Source: Sideroxydans sp. | GTDB lineage: Bacteria; Pseudomonadota; Gammaproteobacteria; Burkholderiales; Gallionellaceae | Direction of reading: 5' to 3' | DNA length: 58,266 bases | Assembly (NCBI GenBank): GCA_027310665.1 | Contig: DAIDAJ010000115.1 | Location: forward strand, 1-58,266 | In this document: one piece after another, positions 25,547 to 33,669 of the stretch | How the letters are laid out: every line of letters begins with the position of its first letter | How positions within the stretch are numbered: the stretch's first letter is position 1 | Translations under genes and position numbers: made by a program | Notes under the pieces: generated by a model | The model's input: the letters and a program-made list of their open reading frames with translations, nothing else | What the model was told of the DNA's origin: nothing | Database searches by the model: none

Positions 25547-26398
25547 TCACTTGATCATCGCCGCAACCACCGTTGCCAACGACGTCGTCGGCCGGCCGAT
25601 GACCTTGCTCAGTTGATGACCATCATCGAACAGCCCGCCTTTGGAAGCGCCCGTGTCGGAATCGGAGAGCAAGTCAGCAACCACTTCCGGCAATCCCACT
25701 TTGACCAGCACGTTCTTGTATTCCGCTTCCGGCAGGTTCACGTAGCCGATGTTCTTGCCAGATTGGCGCGCTATCTCCGCCGCAAGTTCGGCCAGCGTAT
25801 AAGCGGTATCGCCCGCCAGTTCATAGACTTTCCCGGCCTGGTTGTCTGCGACCAGCACCGCCGCATCGGCTTCGGCATAGTCGGCGCGCGTAGCCGATGA
25901 AATGCGGCCATTACCCGCACAGCCATACACGGCACCGTGCGCCAGTGCGCCAGGAATGCCCGCCGTGTAGTTTTCGGTGTACCAACCATGGCGCAGCAAT
26001 ACGGATGGAACACCGGATGCACGGATATAGTCCTCTGTCTCTTTATGTTCCGCGGCAAGACCAAGCGGCGAGGTATCGGCGCGCAATACGCTGGTGTAGG
26101 CAAACAACTTCACGCCCGCCTTTTTGGACGCGTCGATGACGGCGCGGTGCTGTTTCGCGCGTTGCCCGATCTCGCTGGATGAGATCAGCAATACCTTGTC
26201 CGCGCCTTTCAGCGCAGCCTCCCAGCTTGCGGGCTCGCTGTAATCGGCGTGGCGCACCTGCACGCCCGATGCGGCAAGATCTTTGGCCTTTTCCACGTTA
26301 CGCACTGCGGCAACGATGCTCGATGCGGGGACTTTCTTCAACAATGCCTTGATAACCAGGTGGCCCAATTGGCCGGTGGCTCCAGTAACGACGATCAT
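25547..26398 (-). CDS. qorB: NAD(P)H:quinone oxidoreductase 2 (NmrA-like)
   Basis: An atypical SDR of 283 residues, very close in pattern to E. coli QorB (YtfG). It has the NAD(P) motif GATGQLG (6-12), VRNVEKA, the segment KVLLISSSEIGQRAKQHR, the TSVLRADTSPLGLAAEHKETE block, and C-terminal LSDSDTGASKGGLFDD. It reduces quinones with NAD(P)H in the cytoplasm. It is divergent from an HxlR-type regulator with a 93-bp spacer, the same arrangement as ytfG/ytfH, suggesting control by that regulator. Confidence 0.94.
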   Translation of the reverse strand: MIVVTGATGQLGHLVIKALLKKVPASSIVAAVRNVEKAKDLAASGVQVRHADYSEPASWEAALKGADKVLLISSSEIGQRAKQHRAVIDASKKAGVKLFAYTSVLRADTSPLGLAAEHKETEDYIRASGVPSVLLRHGWYTENYTAGIPGALAHGAVYGCAGNGRISSATRADYAEADAAVLVADNQAGKVYELAGDTAYTLAELAAEIARQSGKNIGYVNLPEAEYKNVLVKVGLPEVVADLLSDSDTGASKGGLFDDGHQLSKVIGRPTTSLATVVAAMIK

Positions 26399-26455
26399 GA
26401 TGCTTCCTCTCTTTGATGATGATTGATTTGGGGAAGCGAAGCATATCCATTACAA

Positions 26456-26468
26456 TTACTTTTAGTAA
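26456..26468. promoter_or_regulatory. Candidate HxlR operator between qorB and its regulator
   Basis: TTACT-TTT-AGTAA is a perfect palindrome, extended on the right to AGTAAGTA, in the middle of the divergent spacer. It resembles operators of redox-sensing HxlR/YodB-type repressors (TACT...AGTAAGTA). The regulator assignment is inference. Confidence 0.55.
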
Positions 26469-26491
26469 GTACGCACAAAAAGGTAAGTGAC

Positions 26492-26881
26492 ATGGCCAGA
26501 ATGGATAACGGAAAACTGGGCGCCAAGATGCGGCGGGGGGAAATCTTCGCAGTGGAATGCCCATCGCGCGACATACTCAAGCATGTGACCAGCCGCTGGG
26601 GCGTGCTGGTACTGGTTGCATTGATGGAAGGCACGCACCGTTTCAGCGACCTGCGGCGCAAGGTGGGCGGTGTGAGCGAAAAAATGCTGGCGCAGACGCT
26701 GCAACAACTGGAGCAGGACGGTTTCATCAACCGCGTCTCGCATCCGGTGGTGCCGCCGCATGTCGAGTACACGCTAACCCCGCTGGGAGAAGGGGTCGGG
26801 AGTCAAGTGGAGTCGCTGACCGACTGGATCGAGATCAATCTGCCGAAGATCATGACTGCGCAACAAAAACGTGCGGTCTGA
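26492..26881 (+). CDS. HxlR-family transcriptional regulator (YtfH-like)
   Basis: A winged-helix regulator of 129 residues. It has a cysteine near the N-terminus (FAVECPSRDILKHVTSRWGVLVL) at the position used for redox sensing in YodB/QorR-type proteins. The DNA-binding part is RFSDLRRKVGGVSEKMLAQTLQQLEQDGFINR, and the wing is PPHVEYTLTPLG. The ATG at 26492 is chosen because AAGGT precedes it and the longer frame is unconserved. It is divergent from qorB, which it probably represses. Confidence 0.92.
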   Translation: MARMDNGKLGAKMRRGEIFAVECPSRDILKHVTSRWGVLVLVALMEGTHRFSDLRRKVGGVSEKMLAQTLQQLEQDGFINRVSHPVVPPHVEYTLTPLGEGVGSQVESLTDWIEINLPKIMTAQQKRAV

Positions 26882-26949
26882 GCCGGGATGTTCTTCTTGC
26901 CCCCCACCTAACTCAGCCCTCGACATTCCAGCACGCAGGCATACCGGAG

Positions 26950-27030
26950 GGCATGCAGCAGGAACTCGTCGACCTCTTCGGTTCGCTGCCCGAACCCGCA
27001 AAGCCGCTGCCCCACAGTCACCGGTACCGC
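26950..27030 (+). pseudogene. Degraded fragment duplicating the 3' part of mfd
   Basis: These 81 bp align without gaps to 22372-22452 inside mfd with 65 identities (80 percent). Translated, GMQQELVDLFGSLPEPA matches Mfd DMQQELIDRFGLLPEPA. The similarity fades on both sides. It is a relic of a second mfd-like sequence or of a local duplication, lying in the spacer between hxlR and serB. Confidence 0.75.
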
Positions 27031-27039
27031 AATCCCACC

Positions 27040-27076
27040 CCGAATCCGTGCAAGAACATTCTTGTGCCGGATTCGG
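27040..27076. repeat. Long hairpin upstream of serB
   Basis: CCGAATCCG (27040-27048) pairs with CGGATTCGG (27068-27076), and an inner CAAGAA/TTCTTG pair closes most of the loop. It sits 80 bp before the serB start. It may end transcription from the hxlR side or be an intergenic repeat. Confidence 0.6.
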
Positions 27077-27155
27077 GATTTCACCTCCGGCTTGAATTAA
27101 AATGCACCGCTTTCGATCTTGATTGAACCGCTCCCGCAAGGGAAACCATTTGAAC

Positions 27156-27992
27156 ATGAACCTCATCCTTCAAGCCATCCACGAAATCCCTTCCTCTCAG
27201 GCCGAACATCTCGCCCAGCTTTCCAATGCCTCACGCATCGAGCAGATCGCACCACACTTGTATCGCCTGCGCGAAGCAGAACCGCACGCCGATATCGCTG
27301 CCTATTGCTTTCAAAACCAGCTCGACTACGGCTTTGTGCCCCGGGACAAGCGTTTGTCCGATTTCGGCCTGATGGTGATGGATATGGATTCGACGCTGAT
27401 CAGCATCGAGTGCATAGACGAGATCGCCGACATGCAGGGACTGAAGCCGCAAGTGGCGGCGATCACCGAATCGGCGATGCGCGGCGAGATCGATTTTGCG
27501 GAGAGCCTGCGCCGCCGCGTGGGCTTGTTGAAAGGGCTGGACGAAGGCGCCTTGCTGCGTGTGTATGACGAACGGCTGAAGCTCAATCCCGGCGCGGAGA
27601 TCATGCTTGCGGGACTGAAGAGGCACGGCGTCAAGACCTTGTTGGTATCCGGCGGGTTCGTGTTCTTCACCGAGCGCCTGAAAGCCCGTCTCGGCCTCGA
27701 TTTCGCCCATGCCAATGAACTTGAGATCGCGAATGGCAAGCTTACCGGCAAGGTGTCCGGCAAGATCGTGGATGCGCAAGGCAAGGCGGACTGGCTGAAC
27801 CACGTGCGCGAAGAGCTGGGATTGAAGCAGGAACAGGTCATCGCCATGGGCGACGGCGCGAACGATCTGAAGATGATGGCGCAGGCGGGCGTCAGTATTG
27901 CCTACCACGCCAAGCCTGTCGTTCGCGAGCACGCCAGCTATTCGCTGAACTTCGTCGGGCTGGACGGACTAGTCAATCTGCTGGACCACTAG
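27156..27992 (+). CDS. serB: Phosphoserine phosphatase
   Basis: A HAD-superfamily enzyme that dephosphorylates phosphoserine in the last step of serine synthesis. The 278-residue protein has an ACT-like N-terminal region (1-70). Nucleophile motif DMDST is at 76-80, LLVSGGF is motif II, and GDGANDLKMM is motif III/IV. The ATG at 27156 is given; a TTG at 27150 with AAGGG 7 nt upstream is an equally plausible start. It stands alone on the plus strand. Confidence 0.96.
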   Translation: MNLILQAIHEIPSSQAEHLAQLSNASRIEQIAPHLYRLREAEPHADIAAYCFQNQLDYGFVPRDKRLSDFGLMVMDMDSTLISIECIDEIADMQGLKPQVAAITESAMRGEIDFAESLRRRVGLLKGLDEGALLRVYDERLKLNPGAEIMLAGLKRHGVKTLLVSGGFVFFTERLKARLGLDFAHANELEIANGKLTGKVSGKIVDAQGKADWLNHVREELGLKQEQVIAMGDGANDLKMMAQAGVSIAYHAKPVVREHASYSLNFVGLDGLVNLLDH

Positions 27993-28074
27993 ACTGCCCG
28001 GATCACGGGATTTCAACCGGGTTTGGGCGTGCTAGAGTGCAGGGAAATTCTCAACCTTGGCAGAAAGGATAGTC

Positions 28075-28638
28075 ATGCAGGACGTGATCTTGAAGCTGGT
28101 GGATGTACCGATGGTGCGAATGTTCGTTCTGGCCGGCATCATCTTCCTGATGATCGCGGTGCTGGGCAAGATCGAGGGCAAGATCGAACCGGGCAGCATC
28201 GGTCGCATTGGTTCGGCCATCCTTGGCGTTGTCCTGATCGCTATTGGGATCATGATGCAATACGGCGAAACGCATGATGTGTATGCCAAATTGCCGCCAA
28301 ACATGATCGCGGCCCTTCCTCCGCAAACTGTCATCTCCGTCCCCGCCAGCGCGCCCGCCAATGTCGAAACGACCACCATCAAGGTTCTCTCGGGCACCTA
28401 TGGCCGCAACTGCAACGCCAAGGCAGGCAATGCGACTGCTCCGCTATCCAAGGCATGCGACGGCCGCGGCAGTTGCGATTTCAGCATCGACACTTCGGTA
28501 CTGGAAGACCCCGCCCCGAATTGCAGCAAGGATTTTGCGGCCGAATGGAAATGCGGCAGCGGCAATGCGGTCTATTCCGCAGCCCTGTCCAGCCTCACCG
28601 GCAAGAACGACAAACTGCGGTTGAACTGCGCCAACTGA
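28075..28638 (+). CDS. Membrane protein with SUEL-lectin-like cysteine-rich domain
   Basis: A 187-residue protein with two membrane helices (about 15-31 and 46-61) and a C-terminal domain of about 85 residues. That domain has the pattern of the SUEL/galactose-binding lectin fold: GTYGRNC, GN-T, KACDGRGSCDF, then DP-P-C-KDF-AEWKC, with six cysteines at 113, 128, 134, 150, 160 and 185. The lectin-like domain should face the periplasm if the cysteines are disulfide-bonded. AAAGGA lies before the ATG at 28075. The function is unknown; sugar binding is inferred from the pattern. Confidence 0.72.
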   Translation: MQDVILKLVDVPMVRMFVLAGIIFLMIAVLGKIEGKIEPGSIGRIGSAILGVVLIAIGIMMQYGETHDVYAKLPPNMIAALPPQTVISVPASAPANVETTTIKVLSGTYGRNCNAKAGNATAPLSKACDGRGSCDFSIDTSVLEDPAPNCSKDFAAEWKCGSGNAVYSAALSSLTGKNDKLRLNCAN

Positions 28639-28663
28639 AATTCCACCATAAACTCGACGAATT

Positions 28664-28710
28664 CCCTGCGGCACTCGCAGGGGAAGAGATCGGCCGGGCG
28701 GCCCGGCCGA
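28664..28710. terminator. Two tandem GC-rich hairpins after the lectin-like gene
   Basis: CCCTGCG/CGCAGGG (28664-28670, 28676-28682) is followed by a perfect 10-bp palindrome TCGGCCGGGC/GCCCGGCCGA (28690-28699, 28701-28710). No T-run follows. They probably mark the transcript end of the upstream gene. The rest of the 334-bp spacer up to 28972 holds only the nrdJ promoter and operators. Confidence 0.55.
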
Positions 28711-28857
28711 CCCCAAACGCTGATGCAGGCGAAGTATCTGATATGGATGGCCTAAATTGGTTTTTGACCCTCTATTTGAAATGGGCATGTGCGCTGCAGT
28801 AACCACGCTCCCGACTCAAGTCAATCCATTTCAGCAATGTTTCAATTAATAATCCAC

Positions 28858-28886
28858 TTGAAAAAAATCTCCCATGGCACTACAGT
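28858..28886 (+). promoter_or_regulatory. Predicted sigma-70 promoter of nrdJ
   Basis: TTGAAA (28858-28863), a 17-bp spacer and TACAGT (28881-28886) form a plausible promoter 87 bp upstream of the nrdJ start. The -10 overlaps the first NrdR box, consistent with repression. Confidence 0.6.
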
Positions 28887-28892
28887 TAGTCG
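28877..28892. promoter_or_regulatory. NrdR box 1 (weak)
   Basis: GCACTACAGTTAGTCG matches the core of the NrdR consensus (ACAC-W-ATATAT-W-GTGT) in the CACTA and TAGT halves. Its centre is exactly 32 bp from box 2, the usual three-turn spacing of paired NrdR sites. Confidence 0.6.
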
Positions 28893-28908
28893 CAAATCAG
28901 CCGACCAA

Positions 28909-28924
28909 CCACTAGATATAGTGG
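28909..28924. promoter_or_regulatory. NrdR box 2 (strong)
   Basis: CCACTAGATATAGTGG matches 13 of 16 consensus positions and is part of a perfect ACCACTA/TAGTGGT palindrome. Together with box 1 it predicts repression of nrdJ by NrdR with bound ATP/dATP. Confidence 0.75.
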
Positions 28925-28972
28925 TTTTGCCTTTCCTGCCCCGCGGGCAGCGCCATCACAGGGAGTAATATA

Positions 28973-31900
28973 ATGTTCGATACCGAAAGCGTTTCGCCCT
29001 CAATTTCTTCCCACAGCGATCCAGAAAGCAGTACAACGACCAGTCATGATCCAGAACGACACAAGAACAAACCGGCCCAGGCCGGGGCCGAGGGTGCTGC
29101 CATGAGTGGGAAAGGGTCGCACAAGCCGGCCAAAGACCTGAAAGAAAACCCGGCTTCCGAAGGGAACACAGCAATGACACAAGAGATCAGCACCGAAGTG
29201 CTGCTGGAAAAATACGCGGAAGCCGACGAGAAATCGGTGCAGGACGTGCGTCGCCGTGTAGCACGCGGTCTGGCGCAAGCCGAAAAGCCCGAACAACGCG
29301 CGAAATGGGAACAGGCTTTCTTTGAAGCACAGGAAAATGGTTTCGTTCCGGCCGGCCGCATCAACTCCGCCGCCGGCCTGAAGATACAAGCCACGCTGAT
29401 CAATTGCTTCGTGCAGCCGGTAGGCGATGCCATTTCCGGCACCAACGACGGCAAGCCCGGTATCTACGACGCCTTGCAGCAAGCTGCCGAGACCATGCGC
29501 CGCGGCGGCGGAGTCGGCTACGACTTCTCTTCCATCCGCCCCGAAGGCGCACATGTCAAAGGCACCAATTCGCGCGCCAGCGGCCCAATTTCCTATATGC
29601 GCGTATTCGACCGTTCCTGCGAGACCGTGGAATCCGCCGGCGCGCGCCGCGGCGCACAGATGGGCGTGCTGCGCTGCGACCACCCGGATATCGAGAAATT
29701 CATCAGCGCCAAGGACCAGGGCGACCTGCGCAATTTCAACATCTCCGTCGGTGTGACCGATGCCTTGATGCAGGCGGTGGAAAATGACCAGGATTTCGAA
29801 CTCGTGCACTTGGCCGAACCTTCTGCGGCGATCAAGGAGGCGGGGGCGACGCGGCGCGACGACGGCAAGTGGGTATACCGCAAAGTGCGCGCCGCCGATC
29901 TGTGGAAACAGATCATCGCCAGCACTTATGACCATGCCGAGCCGGGTGTGCTATTCATCGACCTGATGAACCGCGACAACAACCTGTCCTATTGCGAGAT
30001 CATCGAGGCGACCAATCCCTGCGCCGAACAACCTCTTCCGCCCTACGGCTGCTGCTGCCTCGGCTCCATCGACCTGACGCGGATGGTGAAGAATCCGTTC
30101 TCGAAGCATGCCGGCTTTGATTACGAGCCTTTCAAGCAGATCGTGCGCGTCGCGGTGCGCATGCTGGACAACGTGCTGGACGTGACCGCCTGGCCGCTGC
30201 CCGAACAACAAAAGGAAGCGCAGAACAAGCGCCGCGTCGGCCTGGGCTTCACCGGTCTGGGCGATGCGCTGGTGATGCTGGGTTTGCGCTACGACACGGA
30301 TGAGGCGCGCGCCTTTGCCGCCGACATCTCGCGCATCATGCGCGACGAGTCCTATCTCGCCTCGGTGGACCTGGCTATCGAGCGCGGCGCTTTCCCGCTG
30401 CTGGACGCCGACAAGTATCTCGCCGCACCGCGCTTCGCATCGCGCCTGCCGGACGAGATCAAGAGCAAGATACGCAAGCACGGCATCCGCAACAGCCACC
30501 TGCTTTCCATCGCCCCTACCGGCACCATCTCATTGGCCTTTGCCGACAACGCCTCCAACGGTATCGAGCCGGCCTTTTCGTGGTTCTACACGCGCAAGAA
30601 GCGCATGATGGACGGCTCGACCAAGGATTACTCGGTGGAAGACCACGCCTGGCGCGTGTTCAAGCAGCAGGGCGGCGATGTATCGAAGCTGCCGTCGGCC
30701 TTCGTCACGGCGCTGGAGATCACCGCCATCGATCACATGAAGATGGTCGCCGCCGTCGCGCCCTACATCGACACCTCGATCAGCAAGACCGTCAACGTTC
30801 CTGCCGATTATCCGTACGAGGATTTCAAGGACCTTTACACCGAGGCGTGGAAAGCCGGACTGAAAGGCTTGGCGACCTATCGCCCCAACAGTGTGTTGGG
30901 TTCGGTACTTTCAGTCACCCCCGAGAAAAAAGAAGAGCAGCCGCAGGATTTCGTGTTCGACCAGGACAGGCGCATCGTGCTGGATGCTGCGCCCAACCCC
31001 GCCCTCGCCTCGTTGCGCTGGCCCGGGCGCCCCAATCTCACCGCCGGCAGCGAGGGTTGGGTGTCACAGGTGGTGAAGCATCCGCTCGGCAGCTTTGTCA
31101 CCTTTGTTTCACACACGACCAACGGTCACAACCATCCATTTGAAGTCTGGGTGAACGGTTCGGAGCAGCCGCGCGGACTCGGCGCGCTGGCCAAATCGCT
31201 GTCCATGGATATGCGCACGCGCGACCCGGTATGGGTGCGCATGAAACTGGAAATGCTGATGAAAACCGCCGGCGACGATGCCTTCGACATGCCCATGCCG
31301 CCTGATGGCGAAGTGAAACGCATGCCCAGCCTGGTGGCCGCATTCGCACATCTGCTGAAATACCGCATCGAAGCGCTGGGGGCGTTGGAAGTCACCGATG
31401 GGGTGACCACGCCGATGATGGATGCATTGTTCGCAAAGAAAGAACCCAAGACAGGTACCGATGGCACCATGAGCTGGACGGTGGACATTTCCAACGCGGG
31501 CAGCGGCGACGACTTCGTGCTCGGGTTGAAGGAACTGGTGCTGCCGGACGGACAGCGCCGCCCCTACGCGATGTGGCTGTCCGGCGTGTATCCGCGCGCA
31601 CTCGACGGACTGTGCAAGGTGCTAAGCCTGGACATGCGCGTGATCGATCCGGCCTGGATCGGCATGAAGCTGCGCAAGCTGCTCAACTTCGGCGAACCGC
31701 TGGGCGATTTCATGGCACGCGTGCCCGGCAGCAACAAGATGGAAAGCTACCCTTCGACCGTCTCCTACGTCGCCAAGCTCATCATCCACCGCTATTCGAT
31801 GCTCGGCATCCTCGACGAACACGGCTACCCGGTGCAACAAATGGGCGTGCTGGAGATCCCGGAAGGACAGATCAAACCTACCGGCATCAAATCGATCGTC

Positions 31901-31996
31901 GGCAAAGTGTGCAAGGAATGCGGCAACGCCACGCTGATCAAGAAGGACGGCTGCGAATTCTGCACAAGTTGCGGCGCGATTGGAGCGTGCGGTTAA
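28973..31996 (+). CDS. nrdJ: Adenosylcobalamin-dependent (class II) ribonucleotide reductase
   Basis: Reduces ribonucleotides to deoxyribonucleotides using adenosylcobalamin to make the thiyl radical, independent of oxygen. The frame codes 1007 residues. The active site NPCAEQPL (about 347-354) holds the radical cysteine and glutamate. Upstream is INCFVQPV with the first redox cysteine, and [12 protein letters not shown] binds substrate phosphate. The C-terminus ends in a zinc-ribbon-like [21 protein letters not shown] with the shuttle cysteines. The first 67 residues are low-complexity and polar. An ATG at 29174 preceded by AAGGGA would give the conserved protein, but GGGAG precedes the ATG at 28973 too. 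Confidence 0.95.
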   Translation: MFDTESVSPSISSHSDPESSTTTSHDPERHKNKPAQAGAEGAAMSGKGSHKPAKDLKENPASEGNTAMTQEISTEVLLEKYAEADEKSVQDVRRRVARGLAQAEKPEQRAKWEQAFFEAQENGFVPAGRINSAAGLKIQATLINCFVQPVGDAISGTNDGKPGIYDALQQAAETMRRGGGVGYDFSSIRPEGAHVKGTNSRASGPISYMRVFDRSCETVESAGARRGAQMGVLRCDHPDIEKFISAKDQGDLRNFNISVGVTDALMQAVENDQDFELVHLAEPSAAIKEAGATRRDDGKWVYRKVRAADLWKQIIASTYDHAEPGVLFIDLMNRDNNLSYCEIIEATNPCAEQPLPPYGCCCLGSIDLTRMVKNPFSKHAGFDYEPFKQIVRVAVRMLDNVLDVTAWPLPEQQKEAQNKRRVGLGFTGLGDALVMLGLRYDTDEARAFAADISRIMRDESYLASVDLAIERGAFPLLDADKYLAAPRFASRLPDEIKSKIRKHGIRNSHLLSIAPTGTISLAFADNASNGIEPAFSWFYTRKKRMMDGSTKDYSVEDHAWRVFKQQGGDVSKLPSAFVTALEITAIDHMKMVAAVAPYIDTSISKTVNVPADYPYEDFKDLYTEAWKAGLKGLATYRPNSVLGSVLSVTPEKKEEQPQDFVFDQDRRIVLDAAPNPALASLRWPGRPNLTAGSEGWVSQVVKHPLGSFVTFVSHTTNGHNHPFEVWVNGSEQPRGLGALAKSLSMDMRTRDPVWVRMKLEMLMKTAGDDAFDMPMPPDGEVKRMPSLVAAFAHLLKYRIEALGALEVTDGVTTPMMDALFAKKEPKTGTDGTMSWTVDISNAGSGDDFVLGLKELVLPDGQRRPYAMWLSGVYPRALDGLCKVLSLDMRVIDPAWIGMKLRKLLNFGEPLGDFMARVPGSNKMESYPSTVSYVAKLIIHRYSMLGILDEHGYPVQQMGVLEIPEGQIKPTGIKSIVGKVCKECGNATLIKKDGCEFCTSCGAIGACG

Positions 31997-32047
31997 ATTT
32001 GTGTGTGCAGGTGATGGAATGGCGGGGTGATTTGTTTACACAAATTT
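31995..32047. terminator. Inverted repeat at the nrdJ 3' end
   Basis: AAATTTGTGT (31995-32004, overlapping the stop codon) pairs exactly with ACACAAATTT (32038-32047). It is a long-loop, AT-rich stem without a T-run; a role as transcript end is possible but unproven. Confidence 0.4.
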
Positions 32048-32086
32048 GAAGCACATCACCTTGGCCGCCGGCATTACAACCTGGCG

Positions 32087-32231
32087 AGCCATTCCAGCAC
32101 TTTGCCGCGTCAACGGCCCGCTTGAAAACCCAATCGCAGATTTCATTGATCAGCCCCAGGTGTTCAGCGACCGGAATGAGCAGTGACAGGCTATGGCCCT
32201 TGGAAGATTCCTCCGGCGACAGGCGTAGCCT
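32087..32231 (-). pseudogene. Fragment of an EAL (c-di-GMP phosphodiesterase) domain
   Basis: Translation of the minus strand gives LRLSPEESSKGHSLSLLI then PVAEHLGLINEICDWVFKRA and VDAAKCW. The stretch IPVAEHLGLI-EI-DWV is the hallmark helix of EAL domains. The frame is closed by TAG at 32232-32234, and no EAL or other catalytic motif flanks it. It is a short relic with no start of its own, between nrdJ and the protease gene. Confidence 0.55.
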
Positions 32232-32249
32232 CTACCAGGCGCGCAGGAT

Positions 32250-33467
32250 TCAGTCCTGTTTCTTTCCGCCCCTATCCTTAAATACCGAAAATGTCTGGGA
32301 CGATTCGGGCACATCGCCAGGCTGAAGCGGGCGCTCGGTAATCATGAATTCAGATGTAACAATCTTCCCCATGCGAAATATCTTCAAATGAAGTTTTTTT
32401 CCGATATGCACCGTATTCAGTCCGCGCTGCAAGCTTTCGCCATCTTTAACCTCAATACCGTTGATGGCGACAATGATGTCGCCACCGAGAATCAGGGAAC
32501 GTAACCCGACTTTCACCGGTAGGCGCCCCCCTGAGATTCCAGCCATATACGCGGGACTGTCTTGCTCGACCGACTCGACAAGAAATCCATCAGTCAGTGG
32601 CAAGGCAAAAATTTGTCTTAGCTCTCCGTCGATCATGCTTCCATCGATCCCAAACCATGGACGAATGACCCTGCCATCCTTGATGAGAGAACCAACAACT
32701 GAGCGGGCCAGATTGGACGGGATGGCAAAACCGATGTTTTGTGCATTGCCCAGGATTTCGCTTGCGATGCCTATGACTTCCCCGCATCGGTTAAGGATCG
32801 GCCCTCCCGAGCTTCCGGGATTGATCGGCGTATCAGTCTGAATCATTGGCTGAGCGAGCAGACGAGGACGGTCAGGAAGGATACGATTAATCGCGCTGAC
32901 AATACCGCTGGTGATCGTCTGACCGAGCCCCATCGGATTCCCAATCGCGATTACCGCATCTCCCGGGCGAATGGCATCGGAATCTCCCAGTTCCAGTACT
33001 GGAAGCGTCCCGCGACTGGGTTCTGGAATTTGGAGGACGGCAAGATCATAGATTGGATCAGAGCCCAATAATTTGACAGGCAAGGTCGTACCGTCGTCCA
33101 ACGTCACATTCAGGACCTGGGCTCCGAAAACCACATGCGAGTTAGTCAATATCAAGCCATGATTGTCGATAATGAATCCCGATCCTGTCGAAAGTTGGAT
33201 GCGATCTTCATCACGATAAGGATTGATCGTCAGCGCCGTAATACGAACTACCGCTGGCGACTTTGACTCATACAATTGAGCCGTTGATTGATTGCAATCC
33301 GTTGCCGCAATCGCCGGAGTGGCTGAAGAAATAGCAAAAACGAGAAATAGCGCCCTCGTTATCGGATAGCTTGATACTCCCCACTCTGTATCGGGAATGT
33401 CACATGGCAGGCGTGCTGTTGCGGCCAAGGCAGTTGGGGTTTGGGCATTCGTTTCATTTATGTTCAT
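32250..33467 (-). CDS. HtrA/DegP-like trypsin-family serine protease with PDZ domain
   Basis: A periplasmic S1C protease of 405 residues, probably handling misfolded proteins. After an unusually long N-terminal stretch (1-35) there is a signal-like segment ALFLVFAISSATPAIA (39-54). The catalytic triad is complete: H111 (TNSHVV), D141 (YDLAVL) and S220 (NPGSSGGP). One PDZ domain follows (about 290-390, with LGGDIIVAINGIEV). AAGGA lies 8 nt before the ATG at 33465-33467. The single PDZ makes it closer to DegS-type than DegP-type, but no N-terminal anchor role is certain. Confidence 0.9.
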   Translation of the reverse strand: MNINETNAQTPTALAATARLPCDIPDTEWGVSSYPITRALFLVFAISSATPAIAATDCNQSTAQLYESKSPAVVRITALTINPYRDEDRIQLSTGSGFIIDNHGLILTNSHVVFGAQVLNVTLDDGTTLPVKLLGSDPIYDLAVLQIPEPSRGTLPVLELGDSDAIRPGDAVIAIGNPMGLGQTITSGIVSAINRILPDRPRLLAQPMIQTDTPINPGSSGGPILNRCGEVIGIASEILGNAQNIGFAIPSNLARSVVGSLIKDGRVIRPWFGIDGSMIDGELRQIFALPLTDGFLVESVEQDSPAYMAGISGGRLPVKVGLRSLILGGDIIVAINGIEVKDGESLQRGLNTVHIGKKLHLKIFRMGKIVTSEFMITERPLQPGDVPESSQTFSVFKDRGGKKQD

Positions 33468-33669
33468 TTACTTATCCTTTCCCCATCTGGTGCAAAAAGC
33501 ACTTTTGCGATGTGCCGCTTGTTCCAATTCCATAGCATTAATTCTTCAGAAGCATGTTGACGATATATGTTCATCCGGGCATGAAGAATTCGACACTCGA
33601 ATGATGTCACGCTGAACGTTTATTCCGGTCTGCCGGTGGTTGCACGTCCACGCATCACTGCATACCGGG

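Noticed and set aside
26557-27126. 189-codon frame spanning hxlR and the following spacer
   Set aside because: Its first half is an out-of-frame reading of hxlR; only the mfd-like 81 bp in the second half is meaningful, and it is a relic.
28711-28972. Possible cobalamin riboswitch upstream of the B12-dependent nrdJ
   Set aside because: No B12-box-like sequence (GCCACTG) is seen and the leader is too short; the paired NrdR boxes explain the region better.
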